The position numbers and the translations under genes were made by a program. This document shows positions 1 to 5,896 of a stretch of DNA of 8,956 nt, one piece after another. Source of the DNA: JBBDWJ01 sp040902925 (GTDB taxonomy: Bacteria; Acidobacteriota; Terriglobia; Bryobacterales; UBA6623); contig JBBDWJ010000031.1 in assembly GCA_040902925.1 (NCBI GenBank), positions 1 through 8,956 on the forward strand, given 5' to 3'. Each line of letters starts with the position of its first letter. Position 1 is the stretch's first letter. Below the pieces are notes generated by a model, which was not told the origin of the DNA, did no database searches, and saw only the letters and a program-made list of their open reading frames with translations.

Positions 1-520
1 CCGAGTTATGGATCACTCGAATCGGGCGCTTTACCCCAAGCACGTCGTGAGTCTGCGAACGAAGGTGCTCGCTGATTGCCGTAACCCCGTCACTCTTCTC
101 AATCGAAAACCGCGTAATCGGCAAATAGGAAGGATCCATCCCCACCAAAGTCACATCCGTGCCATGGAGCGTCGTCACCACCGGCAAGCGCCGCTCATCG
201 ACCATTTGCGAGGCCAGCCAGGCGCTGATCGAATGCGGAATCGCATAGTGCACATGCAGTAGATCCAGGTTGGCGGTGCGAGCCACTTCGGCCATCCGCG
301 AAGAAAGCGCCAGGCTGTACGGAGGATATTGAAACAGGGGATAGTCGGTGACGTGAACCTCGTGATAGAAAATGCGAGGGTAGTCGTCATCCAGTCGAAT
401 CGGGTTGGCATAGGTGATGAAGTGAACCTCATGCCCCCGAGCCGCCAGCTCCATGCCAAGCTCGGTAGCGACAACGCCGCTGCCGCCATAAGTCGGATAG
501 CAAGTAATGCCGATACGCAT
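1..520 (-). CDS. bshA: N-acetyl-alpha-D-glucosaminyl L-malate synthase BshA (N-terminal part, runs off the window)
   Basis: This is a GT4-type glycosyltransferase. BshA joins GlcNAc from UDP-GlcNAc to L-malate, the first step of bacillithiol synthesis in the cytoplasm. The 173 residues visible begin MRIGITCYPTYGGSGVVATE, the family's hallmark N-terminus with the Gly-rich GGSG donor-site loop at residues 12-15. Further family segments are HVHYAIPHS (89-97), TTLHGTDVTLVG (116-127) and the SDGVTAIS stretch (143-150). The ATG at 518-520 was chosen because the family starts exactly there. Its ribosome binding site is weak (GAGTTGG adjacent to the ATG). The C-terminal half, with the UDP-GlcNAc-binding Rossmann domain, lies left of the window. 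It is divergent from the toxin-antitoxin operon, with 156 bases between the start codons. Other GT4 enzymes are possible but the N-terminus is specific for BshA. Confidence 0.93.
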   Translation of the reverse strand, partial: MRIGITCYPTYGGSGVVATELGMELAARGHEVHFITYANPIRLDDDYPRIFYHEVHVTDYPLFQYPPYSLALSSRMAEVARTANLDLLHVHYAIPHSISAWLASQMVDERRLPVVTTLHGTDVTLVGMDPSYLPITRFSIEKSDGVTAISEHLRSQTHDVLGVKRPIRVIHNS

Positions 521-607
521 CCAACTCAGCGTAGCCTAACCAGCGAGTTGTGATCGCAACCCGAAACGCGGCGTACCCGAGCCCAGGGCATCGCCGCACC
601 GCTGCAA

Positions 608-635
608 TTGAACCCCGCACCGTGCTCTGTATGCT
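608..635 (+). promoter_or_regulatory. Candidate sigma-70 promoter of the toxin-antitoxin operon
   Basis: TTGAAC (608-613) and TATGCT (630-635) are separated by 16 bases and resemble -35 and -10 boxes. A start of transcription near base 642 would put the 18-bp palindrome at 643-660 directly over the first transcribed bases, a typical place for repression by a type II antitoxin. The call rests on consensus similarity and geometry only. Confidence 0.4.
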
Positions 636-642
636 GCTAGAC

Positions 643-660
643 TTAATCAAGATTGATTAA
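643..660. promoter_or_regulatory. Palindromic operator, probable antitoxin/toxin-antitoxin complex binding site
   Basis: TTAATCAA-GA-TTGATTAA is an inverted repeat with perfect 8-bp arms around a 2-bp centre. It is strikingly AT-rich within a GC-rich surround. It lies 16 bases before the antitoxin start codon and just downstream of the candidate -10 box. Phd/YefM antitoxins bind short palindromes in their own promoters, and the toxin modulates this binding, so autoregulation is the natural reading. Confidence 0.65.
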
Positions 661-676
661 CGTTGAGGATCAGTAG

Positions 677-991
677 TTGGCACAAAAACGCACCGTAGTC
701 GTCCACCGTCTCCCGATCACTAAAGCCCGCATCAACTTGGGCCAGGTCGTGCGCCGTGTAGCGCGAGACAAGGAGTACTTCATTCTCGAAAAGGATGGCA
801 TCCCGGTTGCGGGAATACTGGGGGCCGATGAACTGGAAGACTACCTGGAACTGCGCGACTCAAATGTGGGTAGAGCGATCCGCAAGAGCGCTGCCGAACG
901 CCGTGCCAACGAAGGTCGTCCGATGGGTGAGTTTCTCATTGATCTGGACGCGCCCCGCCGGCGCGCAAGCCCGCGCCGCAAAGGCCAATGA
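677..991 (+). CDS. Type II antitoxin, Phd/YefM family
   Basis: This 104-residue protein has the Phd/YefM layout. An N-terminal DNA-binding and dimerisation domain (about residues 10-60) carries the TKARINLGQVVRRV helix and the strand pair EYFILEKDGIPVAGIL. A charged, probably disordered tail follows, rich in Arg, which would wrap and neutralise the toxin. The start is TTG at 677: GAGGA at 665-669 sits 7 bases before it, and no better in-frame start fits the conserved N-terminus. The stop overlaps the toxin start (ATGA, 988-991), so the two are translationally coupled. The rare start codon would limit antitoxin synthesis relative to its mRNA. The antitoxin probably represses its own promoter through the palindrome at 643-660. 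Family assignment is confident; the exact subfamily is not. Confidence 0.85.
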   Translation: MAQKRTVVVHRLPITKARINLGQVVRRVARDKEYFILEKDGIPVAGILGADELEDYLELRDSNVGRAIRKSAAERRANEGRPMGEFLIDLDAPRRRASPRRKGQ

Positions 992-1278
992 AATCGGGCT
1001 TCAAGATCTATGTCACTCCCCAGTTCGAAAGACTCGCCCGAAAACTGCTGAAAGCGCATCCGCGATTCCAGCAACTACTAGCCGAAGCCCAGACCATTCT
1101 CGGGAATGATCCCGTCAACGTAGCGCGCGGGCACGCGATCAAGAAACTCAGAGGTGTACCCGCGGGTGAGGGGCAATACCGGCTCCGCCTCGGCCGTTTT
1201 CGCTTCCGCTACGATCTTTCAGGGAAAGAAGTGTGGTTGGTTTACTGCGGTCTGCGCCGGGAGGGTACGTACCCCTGA
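988..1278 (+). CDS. Type II toxin, RelE/ParE superfamily (RelE-like mRNA interferase)
   Basis: At 96 residues this is the usual size for RelE. The segment KKLRGVP (52-58) followed by YRLRLGRFRFRY (64-75) and the C-terminal CGLRREGTY (87-95) align by eye with E. coli RelE (KLRGMP, YKIKLRSSGYRLVY, VGKRERSEVY). In that alignment Arg65, Arg67, Arg72, Arg90 and Tyr95 fall at positions of catalytic or RNA-binding RelE residues, with Arg replacing the two lysines. This favours ribosome-dependent mRNA cleavage over ParE-type gyrase inhibition. Its ATG overlaps the antitoxin stop by four bases. AAAGG lies a few bases upstream as a modest binding site. The antitoxin gene precedes the toxin gene, the normal order for this pairing. 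No promoter of its own is visible. Confidence 0.83.
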   Translation: MKSGFKIYVTPQFERLARKLLKAHPRFQQLLAEAQTILGNDPVNVARGHAIKKLRGVPAGEGQYRLRLGRFRFRYDLSGKEVWLVYCGLRREGTYP

Positions 1279-1413
1279 TCTGCAGAGCCGCGCGCCAAAG
1301 CTGGAGTGGTCGCCAACATCCTTCGCTAGTGGGAGAGTCACGCCCGGGCTGAATTCAGCGCGAAGGCCACACCATCTCAAGGGGGTGACTATCCCCAGAC
1401 GGCCGGCTGAGGT

Positions 1414-2478
1414 CTAAGTCCGTTCTACCGGCCGCGCAAAAGGGTCCACGCCGGCGCGCTTGACTAGCCAATCCGTAGCCGTTCCGGCGCCGCTCAAAAG
1501 CGCCGCGCCCATCGCCATCAGCGAGAACACGCAAAACGCCATCCAGCCCAAAATGGGAATTAACTGCAGGATCGTCACCAGCACCGCACCCAGCAGAGTC
1601 GCGGCCATCGCTCCGCCGGTAGAAACCAGGCTGCGCCCAACCCAGTAACTGATGCCGGTATAGCCCACCACGAGCAGGACAAAGAAAAGCAGCCAGAAGG
1701 GGAGCGAAAGAAGAGGCGCCAAAAACGGGTTCAGCGCGCCGAAGATCGAAAGCATGAACGAGCCGAACACCATCCCGAGGCCAAGCAGAAAACTCAACCC
1801 CGCGCGGCTGCGAGTCGTTTCCGCCAGCACCCAAACGCGCCGCTCGCCCAGAACCGCATGGCACAGCACCGCCATCAGCGGCTGCAGCACCAGCCCGGCA
1901 ACCAGAAAGATCGCCAGCATCAGCAGGAAGCCGAATCGAATCGCCGGAAGAAAGGGCTGTATCGACTGTACGCTACCGCCGATCTTGGCGTGCTCGATGC
2001 CCCGAACACGGCCGCCAACCGACACGACATCCTGCTCGACCGAAGCGCCCTCCAGCAGCGTGACGTTGCCAAAAACCGCGACTACTTCGCGCCCGACCGA
2101 CCCGCTGACGGTGACATTACCGCCAACAGCCACCACTTCCCGCCCCGTCTGCCCGGTAACCTCAATGCTGCCGCCGATTGCGACCGCCTCCTGCGTAGTG
2201 CCCGCAATCTCGATATTGCCGCCAATCGCGACCACTTCCTCGGTACGCCCCTCGACGCGGATCGAGCAGCCGATACAAACCACCTCGCGAAGCACCTCAT
2301 CGGCGCCGACAAAAATATCCTCGCCGACCATGACGCGCTCGCCATCCGCGGCAGCCAAGGGCCCGGCGGCAAACAGCGTCAGCGCAGTCAGCAGCAAGAT
2401 CAACCCGAAGCCACGGGCTGATCCATAAGTACCTGCCAACCCAAGACTACGTCGCGTTTTCATGGCGCAAATCCGCAA
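1414..2478 (-). CDS. Exported bactofilin-like beta-solenoid protein with C-terminal membrane domain
   Basis: This 354-residue protein has three parts. A signal peptide covers about residues 1-44 (Arg-rich n-region, hydrophobic core 24-37, likely cleavage after PLAAA). A right-handed solenoid of about six turns follows at 55-160, with a repeating V-V-A-I/V-G-G-N-I/V pattern. The Gly positions recur every 16-19 residues (71, 87, 103, 120, 137, 156). The last 175 residues form about five membrane segments (181-203, 227-247, 252-277, 288-309, 311-331). The solenoid resembles the polymer-forming bactofilin fold. Classical bactofilins are cytosolic and lack both the signal peptide and the membrane domain, so here the solenoid should face the periplasm as an envelope scaffold. 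That role is inferred. The start is TTG at 2478, set by a strong binding site; ATG at 2463 is the alternative. It is convergent with the toxin gene and divergent from the ATPase triplet. Confidence 0.75.
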   Translation of the reverse strand: MRICAMKTRRSLGLAGTYGSARGFGLILLLTALTLFAAGPLAAADGERVMVGEDIFVGADEVLREVVCIGCSIRVEGRTEEVVAIGGNIEIAGTTQEAVAIGGSIEVTGQTGREVVAVGGNVTVSGSVGREVVAVFGNVTLLEGASVEQDVVSVGGRVRGIEHAKIGGSVQSIQPFLPAIRFGFLLMLAIFLVAGLVLQPLMAVLCHAVLGERRVWVLAETTRSRAGLSFLLGLGMVFGSFMLSIFGALNPFLAPLLSLPFWLLFFVLLVVGYTGISYWVGRSLVSTGGAMAATLLGAVLVTILQLIPILGWMAFCVFSLMAMGAALLSGAGTATDWLVKRAGVDPFARPVERT

Positions 2479-2485
2479 CTCGCCG

Positions 2486-2492
2486 TCCTCCC
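2486..2492 (-). promoter_or_regulatory. Ribosome binding site that selects the TTG start of the solenoid protein
   Basis: GGGAGGA on the minus strand lies 7 bases before the TTG at 2476-2478. It is 22 bases from the next in-frame ATG (2461-2463), too far for normal use. The spacing therefore favours the TTG start, which adds five residues (MRICA) ahead of the Arg-rich signal peptide n-region. Confidence 0.6.
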
Positions 2493-2679
2493 TACAAGGG
2501 GATAAGCCCGGCGGCCCGTCCGTTACCGTCTTCCACCCAAAGGTACGACATTATTCGACCAAAGTTCCGTACAGGGCGCAACCCAAAGAAAACAAAAGAC
2601 TCAATGCCTGGCGCACTCCCCTGTCGAAGATTCCGCCGGCAGCCGCGGCATCGCGCTATCCCCGAAGGCGGATTCCATT

Positions 2680-2710
2680 TTGAGGGCCGCAGACTGCGAT
2701 CTCATATACT
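2680..2710 (+). promoter_or_regulatory. Candidate promoter of the three-gene ATPase operon
   Basis: TATACT (2705-2710) is a good -10 box. TTGAGG (2680-2685) is the best -35 partner, but at 19 bases the spacing is wide. Transcription would begin near 2717, only about 8 bases before the ATG at 2725. No Shine-Dalgarno sequence precedes that ATG, so the mRNA may be nearly leaderless. Confidence 0.35.
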
Positions 2711-2724
2711 GTCCGTAGACGAAG

Positions 2725-3987
2725 ATGGCGTCGAATCCGAGATCGAGCCCGGTCGCTTTCGACAGAAGGCAGGTGTTCAGACCGTTCATAGAGCGCCTGA
2801 ATCCCATAGCGTCTCCGCGCTCCTTGGAAGTGCATGATCTAATCGTCCCGCGTGACCGCGACCCACGGGACCCAGGGGAGCCGCCGATTCATATGGCATT
2901 TGCTGAAGCCGCCGAGTTGAATCGGGGTACCCAGATGGCGCTCGTAGGCGGTATAGGCTCGGGCAAGACTACCGAGCTACTACTCACCCACAAGGTATTG
3001 CGGCGCCACGCCGACGCGGTAAACATCTACGTAGATTTAGCAAACTATACGGATCTCAGCGAACTGAACACCGGAGCAATCCTTGCCACCGCCGGGATGC
3101 AGATTTACGCGAGGTTCAAGAAAAGCGGCAACGAGTTACCAGATCAGGTCCAGGCGGCGTACCGCAACCTGCACGACCTTGCGTTTGGCAAAACACGCTG
3201 GATCCCGGCGGATCATGCTCTCTACCACGATGGCCCGGACGAGGAACCTGACGAGATTCCCATAGACGGGCCCGGTCTAATGAAGCTGCGGTTCCCCACG
3301 CTTCAACGGGAAGTTAAGGAAGTCAAAGACTTACTCCTCGGTATCGCTTCGCCTTTGCAGAAAGCTGACGCCCAGATCACCCTTCTGGTCGACGGACTGG
3401 ACCGTTTGATCAGGCCAGAACGTTTCCGCGAGTTCGCGGAGCAGGATCTCCAGGCCCTAAGAGGAACGCAGATCAGTGCAATTGTCGTCGCTCCTTTGTT
3501 GTTATGGTACGACAAGAGCCGGTTTCTTCAGGATTACTTCGATCTCGTCAAGCATGTACCTGCTGCTGCCACCGATCCGAAGGAATCGGAGTTCCTTAAG
3601 CAAATCCTGGAGCGGCGTGGCGCGTTGGAATTGATGGATCGCACGGAGGTAACAACGATAGCAACCTGTTCCGGTGGCGTCCTTCGCGATTTATTGACCC
3701 TTTCTCGCTCGGCCGCGGAATACGCCTATCGTGACGATCAGGATCGCATCGATCGTCGACATGTTCGTGCAGCGATCAAGCAGCTTGGGAACCGCTACGC
3801 CGTCGGCTTAGGTAGCACGGACAAAGTTTTCCTCGATCGACTTAGGAAAAAGCAAGAGTTCCCTATTGAGCATCCGGTTGCGAGGCGACTCCTTGTCAAC
3901 CGTCAGGTTCTCGATTACTGCAGCCACGGGCGCGAGTATTTTGCTGTTCATCCCTCGCTTGCCAAAGTCTTACCGAAACATAGATGA
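2725..3987 (+). CDS. AAA+/STAND-like P-loop ATPase, first gene of a putative conflict or defence operon
   Basis: This is a 420-residue soluble protein. Walker A is GGIGSGKT (75-82), preceded by a strand (MALV). Walker B is ITLLVDGLDRL (218-228), with Asp223 and Asp226. A further core strand ISAIVVAP (250-257) follows, then SGGVLRDLL (316-324), a sensor-2-like segment with Arg321. The C-terminal ~50 residues, ending VLDYCSHGREYFAVHPSLAKVL, look like a winged helix. An acidic insert (about 135-185) separates Walker A from Walker B. The overall shape recalls Orc/Cdc6-type, KAP and STAND ATPases, which act as switches or sensors; I cannot assign a named family. An in-frame TAG at 2716 limits the start. 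ATG 2725 is used here, although no Shine-Dalgarno precedes it; GTG 2773, with AGAAGG three bases away, is an alternative. Its stop overlaps the next gene (ATGA). Inferred role: energy-dependent sensor or regulator of the two following proteins. Confidence 0.8.
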   Translation: MASNPRSSPVAFDRRQVFRPFIERLNPIASPRSLEVHDLIVPRDRDPRDPGEPPIHMAFAEAAELNRGTQMALVGGIGSGKTTELLLTHKVLRRHADAVNIYVDLANYTDLSELNTGAILATAGMQIYARFKKSGNELPDQVQAAYRNLHDLAFGKTRWIPADHALYHDGPDEEPDEIPIDGPGLMKLRFPTLQREVKEVKDLLLGIASPLQKADAQITLLVDGLDRLIRPERFREFAEQDLQALRGTQISAIVVAPLLLWYDKSRFLQDYFDLVKHVPAAATDPKESEFLKQILERRGALELMDRTEVTTIATCSGGVLRDLLTLSRSAAEYAYRDDQDRIDRRHVRAAIKQLGNRYAVGLGSTDKVFLDRLRKKQEFPIEHPVARRLLVNRQVLDYCSHGREYFAVHPSLAKVLPKHR

Positions 3988-4433
3988 GCGATTTCGCTTC
4001 TACAACGCCTTTTCAACTCGTCAGAAGACTCGCTGCTGCTGGGCAGAACAGTCCGTCAGCGTACTTCCTCATCGCTGCTACCTCTGCAACAGAGTCAGTC
4101 CAGGTTGATTTGGCTGCGGAAGTTGAAGTTCAGATCGGAGGCTACCTCCAATGCTTGGCGGCGGCGGACCTGGACCCCGAAAGGCTGGAACACGCGTTCG
4201 GTTCCGAAATCCACTGGCCCAACCTACTCATTACCGTTGATCATTGGGTGCCGAATGTGATCGATTGGTTCGACCGTAATGTCGTGATAGTCATTGGGGC
4301 TGGAGCGGTTTTGTTCCTGGCGAATCCAAGAGTCGCGGAGCGCGTCTTGAGGGCAGCGCCCAACCTCCGAAACCGCCTTACGGATATCCTGACTATCGAA
4401 CCAGACCCTGCCTTCGGAGGTTTTCTGGCGTGA
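3984..4433 (+). CDS. Unrecognised small protein, second gene of the ATPase operon
   Basis: I do not recognise this 149-residue protein. It starts within the ATPase stop (ATGA) and ends within the next start (GTGA), so all three genes are probably made in fixed proportion. No Shine-Dalgarno sequence is visible before its ATG, consistent with translational coupling. The N-terminal third has a short helix and a segment YFLIAATSATESVQVDLAAE (27-46). The middle holds WPNLLITVDHWVP (78-90), then DRNVVIVIGAGAVLFLANP (97-115), a hydrophobic run with Gly that reads more like a buried strand-helix of a globular domain than a membrane span. The tail APNLRNRLTDILTIEPD (125-141) is charged and could be a partner-binding surface. 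It has no signal peptide and no recognisable catalytic motif. The most economical role is an adaptor between the ATPase and the third protein. Confidence 0.75.
   Translation: MSDFASTTPFQLVRRLAAAGQNSPSAYFLIAATSATESVQVDLAAEVEVQIGGYLQCLAAADLDPERLEHAFGSEIHWPNLLITVDHWVPNVIDWFDRNVVIVIGAGAVLFLANPRVAERVLRAAPNLRNRLTDILTIEPDPAFGGFLA
4416..4420 (+). promoter_or_regulatory. Ribosome binding site for the third operon gene
   Basis: GGAGG lies 9 bases before the GTG at 4430. It supports the GTG start in spite of the overlap with the previous stop codon. It is the only clear Shine-Dalgarno sequence in the three-gene operon, so this gene may be translated more strongly than its partners. Confidence 0.55.
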
Positions 4434-4939
4434 GCATCGAGGATGAACTGAGGGCGCTTGCGCGAGAGCGTGAGAACTCAGCTGAGCAAGCTCTAGTTGA
4501 GTTGGTGATTCAAAGGCCGGACATCCTGCGACGTCAGTTTCGGGCGTACCTATCGCGTCAAGTGGACCGGCGCCGGATCGACCGCATGAACGAACGGATA
4601 CCGCGACTCGAAACAGTCCACAATGGCCTCAATCAACTCACCTGTGACGAGCTTGAGTTTCGTTCCGGGGCACGGCTTCAATTCAAGATACGACTTGAGA
4701 AGCACCAACCCGCCTGGTCCATAGAGCAGTTTCAATTCCATCTACACCTACCGGTAGACCGTAGCGTTAGGATGATTCGAGTCCACCTGAATACCGGCGC
4801 TTCCTACGATCCGCTCATGGTCCCCCGTTGCCATCTTCACGTCGACAACAGCGAGGCCCACGTGCCCTTTCCGATCATGAGCCCCTCACTCATCCTCTAC
4901 GTCCTCTGCGAACACGTCGAGGCTGATTTCGGTATCTGA
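4430..4939 (+). CDS. Unrecognised histidine-rich small protein, third gene of the ATPase operon (candidate effector)
   Basis: I do not recognise this 169-residue soluble protein. The N-terminal ~65 residues are charged and helical (ARERENSAEQALVELVIQR, then RQVDRRRIDRMNERIPRLE), possibly a short coiled coil that docks to a partner. The C-terminal ~100 residues look like a compact beta-rich domain with clustered polar motifs: FHLH (103-106), CHLHVDN (134-140), EAHVPFP (142-148), and CEH (160-162) near the end. Histidine pairs alternating along strands, together with Cys and Asp, suggest a metal site or general acid-base chemistry, but no known nuclease signature is complete. The HLHVDN...HVPFP region faintly recalls the histidine-rich core of TumE/DUF6516 toxins; this is a hint, not an assignment. 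It starts at GTG, overlapping the previous stop, with GGAGG upstream. It ends 23 bases before the convergent rsmA gene. Confidence 0.75.
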   Translation: MSIEDELRALARERENSAEQALVELVIQRPDILRRQFRAYLSRQVDRRRIDRMNERIPRLETVHNGLNQLTCDELEFRSGARLQFKIRLEKHQPAWSIEQFQFHLHLPVDRSVRMIRVHLNTGASYDPLMVPRCHLHVDNSEAHVPFPIMSPSLILYVLCEHVEADFGI

Positions 4940-4948
4940 CCAGAGTTC

Positions 4949-4975
4949 GAAGGCCTAACTAACTAGCCCGCCTTC
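4949..4975. terminator. Weak hairpin at the convergent gene junction
   Basis: GAAGGC (4949-4954) and GCCTTC (4970-4975) can pair around a 15-base loop, between the stop of the third operon gene and the last codons of rsmA. There is no T-tract on either side, so it is at best a weak bidirectional terminator or a chance match. Confidence 0.2.
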
Positions 4976-5823
4976 CCCGCCCCCTCCAGTACCCCAAAAA
5001 ACTCCTGCAGCTCCTCCAAATCCAACTGCTGAGCCCGCCGCTGCGACTGTTCAAAACCTCCCAGTAAACTCCGGTCATAGCGTCCCGAAAGGTTGTTCAC
5101 CATCTTTTTGCGAGGCTGCGAAAAGCAGCTCTTGGCAAACTCCACGAAAGCGGGATCGACTTTTGGACCGGAGCGCATCGTCAGCCGCACCACCGCCGAG
5201 GTCACCCGCGGTGGAGGCCGGAAAGCTCCCGCGCGCACGTCAAACAAATATTCGGGTTCGGAATACAGCCGGCAAAGCACGCTCAAAAACCCATAGTCAC
5301 GCGAGCCCTTCCGGGCCGTCACGCGAGCCGCCACCTCGCGCTGCATCAAAAAAACCGCCTGCTCTATTTGCGCGGCGGCCCCAAACATTTTGCGAAGAAT
5401 CGGCGAGGTGATGTAGTAAGGCAGATTGCCCGCCACCAGAACCCGCTCGGGGGAGCGCGCGGCGATCAAAGCGGAAAAGTCGGTTTCGAGAACGTCCCCG
5501 GCAACAATTTCGAGCGGCCCACTCGCCAGGACTTCTGTCTCCGGAACCCCGATCTCTGGCGTCGTATCGTGGACCGGCCCTTCAGCTAACGCCCCCGCGA
5601 CGCCAAAGCGCCCGCGCAGCCGCTCGACCAATTCGGCATCAATCTCGATGGCGGTAACCCGAGCGCCCGCAGCCAGCAGAAACTCGGTAAGCGCCCCCTC
5701 GCCTGCGCCGATTTCCAGAACACGCCGGCCCGTGGCGATCGGCAAGCTGCCGGCGATGCGCTCCAACACACCGCGGTCATGCAGAAAATGCTGGCCGCGA
5801 GGAGGTCGAGAACGCCGGGACAT
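4963..5823 (-). CDS. rsmA: 16S rRNA (adenine1518-N6/adenine1519-N6)-dimethyltransferase RsmA (KsgA)
   Basis: RsmA uses S-adenosylmethionine to dimethylate two adjacent adenines in helix 45 of 16S rRNA late in 30S assembly. Among the 286 residues are RPPRGQHFLHD (6-16, the family's GQ-F-L start), SAM motif I VLEIGAGEGALTEFL (35-49), the acidic IEID end of strand 2 (59-62), GDVLETD (109-115), and the catalytic NLPYYITSPI (133-142). MQREVAARV (160-168) and the C-terminal helical domain with FRPPPRVTSAVV (201-212) and QPRKKMVNNL (236-245) follow. A longer loop than usual lies at about 75-103. The ATG at 5823 matches the family N-terminus. Its GGGAG lies directly against the ATG, poor spacing, which makes coupling to the leader ORF just upstream attractive. 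ATG 5856 is an alternative start. The frame stays open up to 6138, but that extension has no family counterpart. Confidence 0.95.
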   Translation of the reverse strand: MSRRSRPPRGQHFLHDRGVLERIAGSLPIATGRRVLEIGAGEGALTEFLLAAGARVTAIEIDAELVERLRGRFGVAGALAEGPVHDTTPEIGVPETEVLASGPLEIVAGDVLETDFSALIAARSPERVLVAGNLPYYITSPILRKMFGAAAQIEQAVFLMQREVAARVTARKGSRDYGFLSVLCRLYSEPEYLFDVRAGAFRPPPRVTSAVVRLTMRSGPKVDPAFVEFAKSCFSQPRKKMVNNLSGRYDRSLLGGFEQSQRRAQQLDLEELQEFFGVLEGAGKAG

Positions 5824-5827
5824 CTCC

Positions 5828-5896
5828 CTACTGTACAGAAGCGCCAATTCCGCCATCGCAGCCAAGCCGGCGTGGCAAGCGCAATCGCCAGCGCAT
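5828..5896 (-). CDS. Possible 22-codon leader ORF coupled to rsmA
   Basis: An ATG at 5894-5896 opens a 22-codon frame with an Arg-rich product (MRWRLRLPRR...ASVQ). It ends at TAG 5828-5830, leaving four bases before the rsmA ATG. A perfect AGGAGG (minus strand, 5904-5909) lies 7 bases before this ATG and is the best ribosome binding site in the neighbourhood. The same site cannot serve rsmA directly, because no start codon in the rsmA frame is at a usable distance. A ribosome ending at the TAG could restart at rsmA. The evidence is a binding site plus geometry; the peptide itself may have no function. Confidence 0.35.
   Translation of the reverse strand: MRWRLRLPRRLGCDGGIGASVQ

Noticed and set aside
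1320..1366. Inverted repeat CCTTCGC / GCGAAGG between toxin and solenoid gene
   Set aside because: The arms are 7 bp with a 33-base loop and no T-tract. It is too loose to call a terminator; the 135-base convergent spacer has no other clear structure beyond a 4-bp GGGG/CCCC pairing near 1382-1396.
1754..2428. Plus-strand frames of 187-224 codons opposite the solenoid gene
   Set aside because: The Thr/Ser/Pro-rich product is the mirror of the Val/Gly-rich repeats on the other strand, with no binding site or domain.
2541..2575. GGAACTTT on the minus strand upstream of the solenoid gene, resembling an ECF sigma -35 box
   Set aside because: An envelope-stress promoter would be attractive here, but the only downstream GTCGTA is at too short a spacing for the known consensus.
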